Shown here in pieces: positions 16,752 through 25,750 of a stretch of 64,000 nucleotides of DNA; the stretch's first letter is position 1, and each line of letters opens with the position of its first letter. The stretch is taken from contig OZ250179.1 of assembly GCA_965238125.1 (NCBI GenBank), positions 2,480,001 to 2,544,000 on the forward strand, written 5' to 3'. The position numbers and the translations under genes were made by a program. Under the pieces are notes generated by a model that did no database searches, was not told where the DNA came from, and saw only the letters and a program-made list of their open reading frames with translations. This DNA comes from UBA6623 sp965238125. GTDB lineage: Bacteria > Acidobacteriota > Terriglobia > Bryobacterales > UBA6623.

Positions 16752-18392
16752 TTACGGGCGGGCGCGACGCTCGGTCTCCGGCGCGTCCTCGGCGTCCGAG
16801 CCGTCTTCATCCTGGGCGTCTTCCGCGTCATCCCAATCGCCCTCGTCGCCCCAAGCCGCGGCCTCGTGATCGTAGCCGTCCTCTTCCTCTCCCACGGCTT
16901 CGGAGGGTCGACGGCCCGACTCAAAGGGCTGATCCAACCCCTCGGCCGCCAACTCGCGCGCACGGTCGGGGATATTGCGAACCTCCAAAGCGGCCCGATA
17001 TTGCTCGATGGCCTGATCCCGCAAGCCGGTGATGTCCGCGATCCGCCCCAAGTACACCCGCGACATCGATTCGACATGCGGATCGGGCACCGCCGCCAGC
17101 GCTTGCTCGAAAAACTGCATCGCCAAATCCGGGTCGCCCTCGGCGAGCGCGACGCGGGCAAGGCCGTAGGCGGCGTCGGGGTTCGGCCCCTCCGATTCGA
17201 CGAGCGCCTGCTCGAACTTGTTTCGAGCCCGCAAGGGCTTACGATCGGCCAGGAAGATCTCGCCTGCGTGGAGCAGGACATCCGCTTTGGAGACCTGAGG
17301 GCGTGTCGTAACCGGTTCGAGGTTGTTGGAGGGAGCTTCGGCGAACTCGATGTCTTGCAGGCGCGCGGCCTCCTGCTTCAAATTGATCGCTTCGATCATC
17401 TCCGGGTAGTAAAGCCGCAACTCCTGTCCCTGCTTTTCGTAGGCTTCCAGAGCATCGTAAAAATAGGGCGTCAGGATGTAGCCTTCCCGAAGATCTTGCT
17501 CCACTTGCTCCATGCGCTCGGCTTGGGGACGTCGACTCAAACGCGCTTCCACCGCCTTGACCACGCATTTTGAAACCAGCAACTGGAAATCGCCCTTGTA
17601 GACCGGATCCAGAGCGGGCGCGAACATGGCGAACCGCGAAAGGATTTCCTTCTTTCCGATGGCCGTGCCATGACGGATCGCCAACCGATCCAGCAGATGC
17701 AGCAAGAACGCGTGGCGAATCTCCTCGATGTGCAACTTTTTCGATGGGTGCACGACGACATAGACCTTACCCCCGTAAGCGCGGGTGTTGAGCTGGTTCG
17801 CCGCCGCGAGCAGGTCGAACACGATCTGAAAGCTTTGGACTTCGCGACTGGTCGGAGAAACCCGTACATATCCGGCCGCTTCAAACAACGCCTGGATCAG
17901 CGGCTCTTGGTAACGCGTGATTTCGCGGTCGAACTCCGGCTGGTATTTGCTCCACAACCGTTCGATGGGAGCTTGGTTGTAGAACTCCGCCAGAATCGGA
18001 CCCAGCCCGCGAATGCGCCTCACATCGGGCGGAAGATCCGTCGGCAAGTCCGCCTTGACCTCGAAATACGGAGGCCCTTCGGTGACCAGAGCGTAGGAGA
18101 CGTATTGCGACAGCGTGGCGCCGGCATCCACGCGCTTGTTTTCTTGATAGAAAGTCTTCAGCAGCGCCAGGCTCGAGCCGTCAAAATCACTCAGCTCGTC
18201 TCGAATCGCCCGCCGCACCGGGCTGTCGGAAGGCGAGCCCAGCCCCTCGTCGTATCCGGCAAGGTTGATCGCCGTCAGAACGGTGAACAGCCGGATATCG
18301 GTGTCGAGTTGATCAGCGCGGGCGCGCGAAGCCGGGAAGACGGCCGCTGCCGCGACCAGCAGGGCGAAAATACGAGTTTTCTCGGCGATCAT
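16752..18392 (-). CDS. Exported TPR protein of unknown function
   Basis: A 546-residue protein with a signal peptide (MIAEKTRIFALLVAAAAVFP). A central region contains HIEEIRHAFLLHLLDRLAIR after VYVVVHPSKKL. Its spaced His/Glu residues recall a degenerate metalloprotease helix, but no complete HExxH is present. C-terminal TPRs follow (AGEIFLADRKPLRARNKFEQ, DAAYGLARVALAEGDPDLAM, YLGRIADITGLRDQAIEQY), then an acidic tail (DDAEDAQDEDGSDAEDAPE). Similar long TPR proteins are common in acidobacteria, but I know no assigned role. It precedes the smaller TPR gene and shares its tail style, so the pair may act together. Confidence 0.75.
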   Translation of the reverse strand: MIAEKTRIFALLVAAAAVFPASRARADQLDTDIRLFTVLTAINLAGYDEGLGSPSDSPVRRAIRDELSDFDGSSLALLKTFYQENKRVDAGATLSQYVSYALVTEGPPYFEVKADLPTDLPPDVRRIRGLGPILAEFYNQAPIERLWSKYQPEFDREITRYQEPLIQALFEAAGYVRVSPTSREVQSFQIVFDLLAAANQLNTRAYGGKVYVVVHPSKKLHIEEIRHAFLLHLLDRLAIRHGTAIGKKEILSRFAMFAPALDPVYKGDFQLLVSKCVVKAVEARLSRRPQAERMEQVEQDLREGYILTPYFYDALEAYEKQGQELRLYYPEMIEAINLKQEAARLQDIEFAEAPSNNLEPVTTRPQVSKADVLLHAGEIFLADRKPLRARNKFEQALVESEGPNPDAAYGLARVALAEGDPDLAMQFFEQALAAVPDPHVESMSRVYLGRIADITGLRDQAIEQYRAALEVRNIPDRARELAAEGLDQPFESGRRPSEAVGEEEDGYDHEAAAWGDEGDWDDAEDAQDEDGSDAEDAPETERRARP

Positions 18393-18638
18393 ATTGATGT
18401 CACCGACTGATGTCACTGACAGTCCGACGAACAATACGACGGTAGTTTCAGTGTACTAGAGCAGGTCAAAACAACCTGTCGGAATCGCGTGCAAGCACCG
18501 GCCGGCGACGTGGCGCGCGCCTCCAGGCGAGCCGTGTCGGGCTTTCGAGCCCGACATCTCTTCCTCCCACGCCCCGCAGCCAAACCGCGCATCCAAGCGG
18601 CACTCGATACCAGTCCCCGTGCTACGCTTCCTAACTCA

Positions 18639-19463
18639 ATGCCCCGGCGCCGCTTGATCGTAAACGCCGACGACTTCGGCCTCACCCGAGGCATCAACGA
18701 GGGCATCGTCGAGGCCTTGACCCAAGGCATCTTGCGCTCGACAACCCTCATGGCCAACGGCCCGGCCTTCGACCATGCCGCCGCATTGGCCCGCGAGCAT
18801 GGAAGCCTCGATGTCGGCTGCCACCTGATGCTCGTTCAGGGAGAGGCCTTCACTCTTCCCGGTGGCAAGCTCCCCAATTCCCTCCCCCAACTACTCGCCG
18901 GACTCGCAAGCGCCCTCACCGTCGACCTGATCGAGACCGAATTCGCCGCGCAAATCACCAAGCTCCGCGAAGCCGGAATCGAGCCGACTCATCTTGATAC
19001 GCACAAACACACGCATTTGGCTCCACCGGTCCTAAAAGCCCTGCTGGGAGTCGCGCGACGGTTCGAGATCCCGTGGGTCCGGCGGCCGTTTGATCTGCCT
19101 CTCACCGCCGCCCGTGGAGCGGGAGCTTGGCGGCGTCGAGCGGTGCACCGGCTCCTGAGACCGCTGCGAGGAAGCTTTGCCCGCTCCATCAAGAAGCACA
19201 ATTGCGTTGCCACCGACCACTTCGCGGGCTTTCAAATAACCGGCGCTTTCCAGGCCCGGCAGTTGATCGCCTTGATTCGCGAACTACCCGACGGCCTGAC
19301 CGAGTTCATGTGCCACCCGGGCCACGTGACCGACGATCTTCGCCGCCTGCCGACCCGTTTACGCGGGAGCCGCGAGCAGGAGCTGCGCGCTTTGACCGAC
19401 CCGTCCGTCCGCGAAGCCGCCGAGCAAACAGGTGTCGAGTTCGTGAGTTTCCGCCTGGCGTGA
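18639..19463 (+). CDS. YdjC/ChbG-family carbohydrate deacetylase
   Basis: Metal-dependent deacetylase of 274 residues in the YdjC family, which includes ChbG (chitooligosaccharide deacetylase) and HpnK. Metal-site motifs are RLIVNADDFGLTRGINEG at the N-terminus, PTHLDTHKHTHLAPPV in the middle and EFMCHPGHVTDDL near the end. No hopanoid or chitin genes are nearby, so the substrate stays open. ATG 18639 begins the conserved start MPRRRLIVNADD; upstream sequence in the same frame is not protein-like. The TGA stop at 19461-19463 is within the first bases of a hairpin repeat, which therefore supplies the stop codon. Confidence 0.88.
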   Translation: MPRRRLIVNADDFGLTRGINEGIVEALTQGILRSTTLMANGPAFDHAAALAREHGSLDVGCHLMLVQGEAFTLPGGKLPNSLPQLLAGLASALTVDLIETEFAAQITKLREAGIEPTHLDTHKHTHLAPPVLKALLGVARRFEIPWVRRPFDLPLTAARGAGAWRRRAVHRLLRPLRGSFARSIKKHNCVATDHFAGFQITGAFQARQLIALIRELPDGLTEFMCHPGHVTDDLRRLPTRLRGSREQELRALTDPSVREAAEQTGVEFVSFRLA

Positions 19464-19587
19464 GGCGCCGGCCTTGCCGCGCCCCGAGTCATCGGGGCGG
19501 ATCTTGGATCGCCCTCGTTGGGACCTCGCGAATGCGCCGATACGAACCGATGAATCGGTTCGCGGCAAGCGCGGACGCTCACGCCAC
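19455..19587. repeat. GGCGTGAG long-hairpin repeat, copy 1
   Basis: Imperfect hairpin with arms of about 40 bases. The left arm runs from (C)TGGCGTGAGGCGCCGG through GCCGCGCCCCGAGTCATCGG; the right arm ends GACGCTCACGCCAC. Related copies lie at 50873-51006 (full) and 35578-35635 (half). It overlaps the ydjC stop codon. Confidence 0.8.
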
Positions 19588-19646
19588 GTCGTCGCCGGGC
19601 AGACTCATCGGGCACTGTCATGGATTCGCGGCTTCACTGCGGGCTA

Positions 19647-20877
19647 GTATAACGTTTCATTAAAACATAACCATAGGACAATGTTTCCTGCTAGACTGGT
19701 CGCATGGCAGGAAAATCGAAGCGTCCCCCACTGCTGCTCACGACCGAAGAGGTGCAACATCTGAAACGGCTGCGGCGTTCCCGCAAGGCTCCGGCTCGGG
19801 AGGTGCGGCGCGCCGAGATTCTGTGGCGCTATCATGGCGGCGAGACAATCGCCGAGATTATGCGGGCCGTGAAGATGACCCACAAGAGCGTTGCCAAATG
19901 GATCGAGCGAGCCCTCGCCATCGGAGTGCAAGCAGCGCTCAAGGATGCCTATCATCGTCCCTACGAGCCCCGCATCTCCGAGGAGGCCAAGGCCTGGGTG
20001 GTGCATTTGGCCTGTTGCAAACCCAAGGAACTGGGATACGCCGCCGAGTTGTGGACCCGCGGCGCGCTCGCTCTCCACGTGCGCCGGCATGCCGTGGAGG
20101 CGGGCTATCCGGCCCTGGGGCAAGCGGCCAAGGCGACCGTCCACCGGATTCTGGCGGGGCAGCCGCTGCATCCAGAGAAGGTGAAATACTACCTGGAGCG
20201 TCGCGACCCGGAGTTTGAGTCCAAGATGCGGCAGGTGCTGCTGGTCTACCGCGAGGTGGCCTTGCAAAATGAAAGCTCGGGCGAGGGCGGCCCCTCGCCG
20301 GGCGTGATCACGGTTTCGGTGGACGAAAAGCCCGGTGTGCAAGCGATCGCCAACACCGCCCCGGACCTGCCGCCGGTCCCTGGGCGGCATCCTTGTACGG
20401 CTCGGGATCACGAATACCAACGTCTGGGAACCTGCTCGATTCTAGCGGCGCTGGACTTGCACGACGGCCGCGTAACGGCGCGGGTCGAGCGGCGGCACCG
20501 CAGCCGCGAATTCATCTCACTGCTGAAGGATCTGGACCAATTCTATCCGGCCGAATGCACGATTCGATTGATCTTGGACAATCATTCCGCTCACATATCC
20601 AAGGAGACGAAGGACTATTTAGCGACGCGGCCGAACCGCTTCAAATATGTGCACACGCCGACCCACGGGTCCTGGCTGAACATTGTGGAGACGCTGTTTG
20701 GGAAGATGCCCCGGACGTTTTTGAAGCGCATCCGGGTGGAGTCCTGGGAGGAGCTTCGGGAACGAATCCTGCTGGGGATCGCGGAAATCAACGCCGCTCC
20801 GGTGGTCCACCGCTGGAGCAAGTTCGAGGCGCTCGAGGAAGCGCCTGAGTTGGGTATAATTTAATGAAACGCTATAC
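19647..20877 (+). mobile_element. IS630-superfamily insertion sequence, intact
   Basis: A 1231-bp element between TA dinucleotides at 19645-19646 and 20878-20879. The ends read GTATAACGTTTCATTAAA on the left and, reverse-complemented, GTATAGCGTTTCATTAAA on the right: 17 of 18 bases match. It holds a single transposase gene without frameshift. It is unrelated in sequence to the other IS630 element in this window. Confidence 0.9.
19704..20864 (+). CDS. IS630-family transposase
   Basis: Full-length transposase of 386 residues. N-terminal HTH region (GGETIAEIMRAVKMTHKSVAKWIERAL spans residues about 50-76), then the DDE core: ITVSVDEKPGVQAIA, LILDNHSAHISKET and SWLNIVETLFGKMPR give D, D and E. 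A single frame covers all domains. The gene lies 57 bases inside the left terminal repeat and ends 13 bases from the right end of the element. It looks functional. A probable promoter lies in the AT-rich left end, but no -35/-10 pair was assigned. Confidence 0.92.
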   Translation: MAGKSKRPPLLLTTEEVQHLKRLRRSRKAPAREVRRAEILWRYHGGETIAEIMRAVKMTHKSVAKWIERALAIGVQAALKDAYHRPYEPRISEEAKAWVVHLACCKPKELGYAAELWTRGALALHVRRHAVEAGYPALGQAAKATVHRILAGQPLHPEKVKYYLERRDPEFESKMRQVLLVYREVALQNESSGEGGPSPGVITVSVDEKPGVQAIANTAPDLPPVPGRHPCTARDHEYQRLGTCSILAALDLHDGRVTARVERRHRSREFISLLKDLDQFYPAECTIRLILDNHSAHISKETKDYLATRPNRFKYVHTPTHGSWLNIVETLFGKMPRTFLKRIRVESWEELRERILLGIAEINAAPVVHRWSKFEALEEAPELGII

Positions 20878-20931
20878 TAGTGGTCCCACCGGCCGCGCCG
20901 GTTCGTTCAAGCGAGAAACTTGGCGACCGGC

Positions 20932-20960
20932 TCCAGTGGGGCAGGTCTCCAGACCTGCCC
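20932..20960. repeat. GGGGCAGGTCTCC palindrome
   Basis: Full copy TCCAGTGGGGCAGGTCTCC plus AGACCTGCCC, just downstream of the metalloprotease-like gene and beside the IS630 element. Confidence 0.85.
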
Positions 20961-20993
20961 TCCCCGCAGCCCACCAAATGCGAAGTTTTCAGG

Positions 20994-21650
20994 TTAGTCC
21001 GGCCCGAGCCGGCCATCGCCTCGCCGTTCCACATGGCGCCGAATACGACGCTCCTGCTTCGGCGTGAACCGCAGCCGATCTTGGTCCGCCAGGCGCAGCG
21101 TGTCGCCGTTCCAATTCGCCGTCATGATCCCCTTGCCGGAATGGCTGCCGACGCCGAGCAACAAATGGCCGATTTCATGGGCCAGGCTGCAACCGAGGAC
21201 CGCTGCGGGGTTCGCCGAGGTTGAGTCGGCCGATGCCCCCAGCCGATCAGCGGCAATGTTGGCGTAGTAAGGGAAGCGGCCCTCCGCTGCCGGTAAGGCA
21301 AAGCCAAACGAGTCCTCCGGAAAAGCGAGCTTCCGCCACTTCTCGCCGGACAACAGGTTGAGTTGAAGAACGGTCGGACCGCCGCGCAGACCCGTGCACG
21401 CCGGGAAATCGTCGAATTCCTCAGGCGAAACCGGGCACTCCAGCCAAGTAAGCTCAACGCCCGCTCGCCGGTAAATCGAGGCGGCCTGCTCCTTCGCTTG
21501 AGCGAGCATCTCCGCCGGCAATCTCGCGTGATTGTAGAGACGCACGTAGAGCCGACGATCGCGGCCGGTTTCTTCGGCTTGTCCTACGCAGAGCAAAAGA
21601 ACCATAAGGAACGACCCTATGGCAATCCTTCCGGAATTCGACCTTCTCAT
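20994..21650 (-). CDS. Exported metzincin-like zinc metalloprotease (predicted)
   Basis: A 218-residue protein with a signal peptide (SGRIAIGSFLMVLLLCVGQA). Mid-protein it has AGVELTWLECPVSPEE and TVLQLNLLSGEKW. Near the C-terminus is LAHEIGHLLLGVGSHSGKGIM, shown here in two parts: the zinc helix HEIGH, then GVGSH, then GIM as a Met-turn candidate. The HExxH..G..H arrangement plus Met-turn is metzincin-like, though the spacing (HExxHxxxGxxxH) is one residue longer in each gap than the textbook form. ATG 21650 has GGAGG eight bases upstream, which decides the start over GTG 21659. Seen as a common exported family in acidobacteria; substrate unknown. Confidence 0.7.
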   Translation of the reverse strand: MRRSNSGRIAIGSFLMVLLLCVGQAEETGRDRRLYVRLYNHARLPAEMLAQAKEQAASIYRRAGVELTWLECPVSPEEFDDFPACTGLRGGPTVLQLNLLSGEKWRKLAFPEDSFGFALPAAEGRFPYYANIAADRLGASADSTSANPAAVLGCSLAHEIGHLLLGVGSHSGKGIMTANWNGDTLRLADQDRLRFTPKQERRIRRHVERRGDGRLGPD

Positions 21651-21861
21651 TGCGCTCACCTCCGGCTGGTTGGTGAGGCTGAGAATGAGTCAGGTCCGCG
21701 CGTAGCTCAAGGCATCCAAGGCTTGCGAATCGATGACGGCCCGGCGGTTTGGGTCTTACGAGGTAACCGGCTGAAAGCAGTGGGCTTGAGGTCCCATGTG
21801 ACTTGACATGCAAGGACTTCGGGAGCGAGGCGAAGCGTGATATGATTCGCGCCAAAAGTCT

Positions 21862-22100
21862 GTTCGGGCGAAAAAGCGGGGTGAAAAAGGGGGACAAATA
21901 GTCTTGAGCCGCGAAGCGGCGGCAGGAATAATAGCCCAGGGTGAAGCGAAGCGGAACCCTGGGTACGCCGCCCCACCTGGGGAGAGCCCTGAAAGGGCGG
22001 TGGAAAACGCCCTCCCTCCGATTTTCATGGCGGTATTATGAATATCGCGTTTTCATGGAAACCGACTGTCCCTTTTTTCGCGTAGTCGGACTTACACGAC
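21862..22100. repeat. Nested repeats: one family inserted in another
   Basis: 21862-21895 (GTTCGGGCGAAAAAGCGGGG) and 22058-22100 (GACTGTCCC, T run, CGCGTAGTCGGACTTACAC) are the two ends of the family seen whole at 28431-28553. Between them lies 21903-22030, a reverse-orientation copy of the CCCTGGGCTA family found at 34601-34720 and 53478-53615. The simplest reading is insertion of the second family into the first. Confidence 0.65.
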
Positions 22101-22273
22101 GGGCTGCCGGCTATAGCCGGCTTGCCATGAGGGTCGCCCACGCGGGATAGCGGCGCCGAACTTGAGGATTTTCGTACCGCCAACCGTTAATCGCTCCTTA
22201 CGGCCAAGCGTCGTGGTGGAAACAACGAAAGGATTTTCGTTCAGGCAGCGCCGCGCTCTCGCGCATAACAACA
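22101..22273. other. Gene-free gap with small palindrome
   Basis: GCCGGCTATAGCCGGC is a perfect 16-base palindrome near 22110. Nothing else recognisable before the regulator remnant at 22274. Confidence 0.4.
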
Positions 22274-22923
22274 ATGCCCTCCGCCCCCGCATCCCGCCGA
22301 CTACTCCGCTTCGGCGTCTTCGAGGTAGACCTCGCCTCGGGCGAGCTGCGCAAGAGCGGCGTCAAGATCAAGGTCCAGGACCTGCCGTTCCGCTTTCTGG
22401 CCGTCTTGCTCGAGCGGCCCGGCGAGGTGGTCACTCGAGAGCAGTTGCGCGAGATGCTTTGGCCGGATGGGGTCTACGTCGACTTCGACCGCAGCTTGAA
22501 CGCCGCGGTCAGCCGCATTCGGGATGCACTGAGCGACTCGGCGGAAAGTCCGCGCTTCATTGAGACGCTGCCCAGGCGGCGTTGCAACGGGCCCTTCGCT
22601 TGGGTGGTCCCGAGGCAGCTGGCAAGGCTCAACTAGGGTACGCTTACGGATTGGCGGGAAACCGAGCGGAGGCTTTGAAGATCCTTGATGAATTGGACGA
22701 ACTTGCGAAGAGCAAAGACGTGCCGACCTACTTTCTCGCTTGGACCCACGCGGGCCTTGGGAACGCCCCCCGGGTTTTCGATCTGCTGGAGCAGGCCTAC
22801 CGGGATCGCGTACCCAACATGTTCGCCCTGCGCGTGGAGCGGCCCTTCCTGCAATGCCACTCCCACCCGAGGTTCCAGGCCCTCGTGAAGAAGATGAACT
22901 TTCCGCCGGTGACGCAACCTTAG
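22274..22923 (+). pseudogene. Winged-helix/TPR regulator with large internal deletion
   Basis: The first 100 residues are a complete OmpR/CadC-type winged-helix domain (RFGVFEVDLASGELRKSG, LREMLWPDGVYVDFDRSLN, ending FIETLPRR). In intact relatives this continues with GYRF and then several hundred residues of TPR or propeller. Here it switches near 22565-22580, in another frame, straight into the last TPRs (AQLGYAYGLAGNRAEALKIL, YFLAWTHAGLGNAPRVFDLL) and the usual C-terminus HPRFQALVKKMNF. The frame change at the joint truncates the product at 22636. An internal deletion therefore removed the middle of a formerly large regulator. Confidence 0.75.
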
Positions 22924-23044
22924 CGATGGACCCAATCCTCTCGCGCCACCAGATCACCGCCAAGCCGGCAAGAAGTTAGGAATCCAGGCGGCGCGACCAG
23001 ATCGGGGCGGCACGCCCCCCGATGAATGCGATTCCGTCCCCTCC

Positions 23045-23320
23045 GGGTGCCCGACATAAATATGGGAGAATCGGCGGCCCAGCCCCGAGGGCTTCCCTGC
23101 CTGAAATCTTGCCTTGGTTCGGCCATGGCTCAAGCCTTACGGGAAAAGGCCGCTGAAGCGGCCTCGTACCGGACGGCGAGCCCTTCAAACCGGCCCTACA
23201 AGGGCCGGTCTAATCGAAACCCAAGACCGGTAAACCGGGCTAACGGTGGATTCCCGACTACGCCTCAGTTTCCATTCCTCGCATTGCGGAAAGGACGTCC
23301 CACATTCATGTCGCACACCC
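23045..23320. mobile_element. MITE-like element, copy 2
   Basis: Reverse-complement relative of 1034-1319 over its whole 276 bp. Left end GGGTGCCCGACATAAATATG; right end, reverse-complemented, GGGTGTGCGACATGAATGTG; 19 of the first 23 bases match each other. Flanks are GTCCCCTCC (23036-23044) and TTCCCCTCC (23321-23329), an 8/9 direct repeat different from that of copy 1. The internal hairpins are conserved. It lies just upstream of the MFS transporter gene. Confidence 0.7.
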
Positions 23321-23383
23321 TTCCCCTCCCCCCTGGTTGACAACCCATGCCCCGCCCTTTACCATCTCCAAGCGGGGGAACTG

Positions 23384-24676
23384 ATGTACGCAAACCGAAA
23401 CCAACTCTTTCTCGCCAGTTGCGTGGCGCTCGTCACCACGTCGATGGTCTTTTCCATCCGCGGCGATATCCTCGATGCGCTGGGCGCCGATTTTCAGCTG
23501 AACAAGGAACAGATCGGCATCATCTTGAGCCCGGCGTTCTGGGGCTTTACTCTCTCGATTCTGATCGGCGGTTCGCTCGTCGACTGGTTCGGGATGCGCC
23601 GGCTTCTCTACGTGTCGAGTTTCGGATTCATCGCGGCCGTGCTGGCGATTCTGTTCGCGCCGACACCCGACCGCCCCGTGGAGGCCTACTACACCGACCC
23701 CGGATTCATCATCTTGTATGGAGCAATGCTGACGTTGGGATTGTCGCAAGGGCTGGTCGAGGGCGTGATCAACCCCTTATGCACGACGCTCTACGCCGAG
23801 GACAAAACCCACCGCATGAACGTGCTCCACGCCTGGTGGCCGGGCGGGCTGATCATCGGCGGGCTGGCCGCCTACGGCATCACGAAAATCATGGGCTTGG
23901 ACGGCGATGTGTCGGCGGCAACGGCTACTCTCGGTTGGCAAATCAAGCTTTCATTGATCCTGATCGCGGCCGTGATCTACGCCTACATGATTCGTGGACA
24001 GGAATTTCCCGCCACCGAGCGCGTCACTGCCGGCGTCTCCACAGGGCAAATGGTCCGAGAGGCCATTCGGCCGATGTTCCTGCTGTGGTGGGTCGCGATG
24101 TGGATGACCGCCGCCACCGAGCTGGGCCCCGATCAGTGGGTCGGTTCGGTGATCACCAATCTGACCGGGATGAGCGGAATTCTGATCCTCGTCTACACGG
24201 CGGGCATCATGTTCGTCCTGCGCTTCTACGGCGGACCGGTGGCGCGCCGATTCTCGCCGATGGGCGTGCTGACCGCTTCGGCGATTCTCTCCGGTCTCGG
24301 GCTCCTCGGTCTCAGCTATGTCGAGACGCCCTGGCAGGCCTTTGCGGCGGCGACGGTCTTCGGGATCGGCAAGACCTACTTCTGGCCCTTCATGTTGGGC
24401 GTGACGTCGGAACGGTTCCCCAACGGGGGGGCGTTCCTGCTGGCCATTATCGGCGGCACCGGCAATTTATCGGTGGCTTTCGTGTTGCCAATGATGGGCG
24501 GATGGTATGACGCCGAAGGGGCCGCGGCCGCTTTCCGCTATGTGGCTTATTTCCCGCTGGTTCTTACGTTTATCTTTGGTGGCCTCTTCTTCTACTTCAA
24601 GTCGATCGGCGGGTACCGCGCCGTCGAACTCAGCGCGGCCGAGCCCTCGAAGGCGGCGGGACAAGGCGGCAAGTAA
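23384..24676 (+). CDS. Major facilitator superfamily transporter
   Basis: Inner-membrane transporter of 430 residues with about 12 hydrophobic segments; an MFS loop-2/3-like motif is seen as GGSLVDWFGMRRLLYVSS. The N-terminus begins inside the first helix (LFLASCVALVTTSMVFS). LHAWWPGGLIIGG and GKTYFWPFMLGVTSERFP resemble sugar-transporting MFS of the FucP/NarK-like groups, but the substrate cannot be fixed. ATG 23384 has GGGGGA nearby; the frame upstream is repeat-derived. Transcription comes from the side of the MITE-like element. The gene is convergent with the DHH phosphoesterase. Confidence 0.85.
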   Translation: MYANRNQLFLASCVALVTTSMVFSIRGDILDALGADFQLNKEQIGIILSPAFWGFTLSILIGGSLVDWFGMRRLLYVSSFGFIAAVLAILFAPTPDRPVEAYYTDPGFIILYGAMLTLGLSQGLVEGVINPLCTTLYAEDKTHRMNVLHAWWPGGLIIGGLAAYGITKIMGLDGDVSAATATLGWQIKLSLILIAAVIYAYMIRGQEFPATERVTAGVSTGQMVREAIRPMFLLWWVAMWMTAATELGPDQWVGSVITNLTGMSGILILVYTAGIMFVLRFYGGPVARRFSPMGVLTASAILSGLGLLGLSYVETPWQAFAAATVFGIGKTYFWPFMLGVTSERFPNGGAFLLAIIGGTGNLSVAFVLPMMGGWYDAEGAAAAFRYVAYFPLVLTFIFGGLFFYFKSIGGYRAVELSAAEPSKAAGQGGK

Positions 24677-24731
24677 GGGCGCCTCAGGCGCCCCGGCCGT
24701 TGACGCATTCACCGCGCACCCGCGGATATAC

Positions 24732-24756
24732 GGTGGGGCAGGTCTCTAGGCCTGCC
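24732..24756. repeat. GGGGCAGGTCTCT palindrome
   Basis: GGTGGGGCAGGTCTCTAGG followed by CCTGCCC, then a second half copy (CAGGCCTGCCC). It sits between the convergent MFS and DHH genes, where a bidirectional terminator would be expected. Confidence 0.8.
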
Positions 24757-24781
24757 CAGCCCCAGGCCTGCCCAGCCCGCC

Positions 24782-25750
24782 TCAACCGCTGTCTCGCGGC
24801 GACCCGGATAACTCCGCGACAATCTTCCGAGCTGTTTCCCGCGCCTGCTCGATTTTCCCCGGCCCGTAGCTGATCGCGGCCACCCGCGGGTGCCCACCGC
24901 CGCCAAAGCGCTCGCAAAGCGTAGCGAGGTTGTGTTCGGGCGGCAGCGGCGCCCAAGGATTCGACCCCACCGAGACCTTGGTCCGGAATCCGGCGTCGGC
25001 AACCGAAACGGTGTACCGGCTTTCGGGGAAGAGGTAGTACGGTATGAACTTGTTGTAACCGGCCAATCCGGTATCCACCAAGTCGAAGAAGAGTACGGCA
25101 TCGCTGACGACCGAGCACTCGCGAATCGTTTCGATCGATTCGAGATGGCGCTGATAAAGCTCGTCAAAACACGATCGGATTTCCGGCCGCTCGGCAATCC
25201 GCCCGAGTGGTTCCGAGCCCAAGAGCGGAATCACGTCCTTGGTGACATTATCCGACGAAGCCTCGAACACCAACGTCAACTTCATCGCCGGCTCGGCCAT
25301 CAGCACCGCGGCCTTCGCGCTTTCATAGCGCGCCCCGTCAATCATGTCGGCCCAGTGAATCAGCTCGGCCAGATGCGAGGCATCATAGCCAAACTTCTCA
25401 CCGGCGACATCCGCGATCAACTGCGTACAAGAACGGTAACCCGGGTCGTAAAACTTGCGCCCGGAATCATCTCCCCGGAAGTGGGCCTCATCGTCCGCTG
25501 ACAAAAAGGCGCTTTGGTGATGATCGAACCACCACGTCAATTTGTCCGACGCGCAGTATTTGAAGTCGACAATCGCATTTTCGTCGCCGTCAAACAAGCT
25601 CAGATCGAACTGCTGACTCGATCCGTGGAACAAACCGCTCCAGGCGAACTCGGCCCCCGAATCCACATGACGGCGGTAGAAATCAGCGAACACCGCCGCC
25701 GACCCCGCGCCGTCGAAGCAGCGGTCATGGTAGAAAATTCGAACCCGCAT
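24782..25750 (-). CDS. DHH family phosphoesterase
   Basis: Predicted Mn-dependent phosphodiesterase of 322 residues of the DHH/DHHA1 superfamily (nanoRNase, pAp or cyclic dinucleotide phosphodiesterases). Motifs: RIFYHDRCFDGAGSAAVF (first Asp motif), AIVDFKY (second), TWWFDHHQSAF (DHH motif) and the C-terminal DHHA1 signature CERFGGGGHPRVAA. No membrane or sensory domain is present, so it is a soluble stand-alone enzyme. Which nucleotide it cleaves is open. The start codon has no clear Shine-Dalgarno. Confidence 0.85.
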   Translation of the reverse strand: MRVRIFYHDRCFDGAGSAAVFADFYRRHVDSGAEFAWSGLFHGSSQQFDLSLFDGDENAIVDFKYCASDKLTWWFDHHQSAFLSADDEAHFRGDDSGRKFYDPGYRSCTQLIADVAGEKFGYDASHLAELIHWADMIDGARYESAKAAVLMAEPAMKLTLVFEASSDNVTKDVIPLLGSEPLGRIAERPEIRSCFDELYQRHLESIETIRECSVVSDAVLFFDLVDTGLAGYNKFIPYYLFPESRYTVSVADAGFRTKVSVGSNPWAPLPPEHNLATLCERFGGGGHPRVAAISYGPGKIEQARETARKIVAELSGSPRDSG

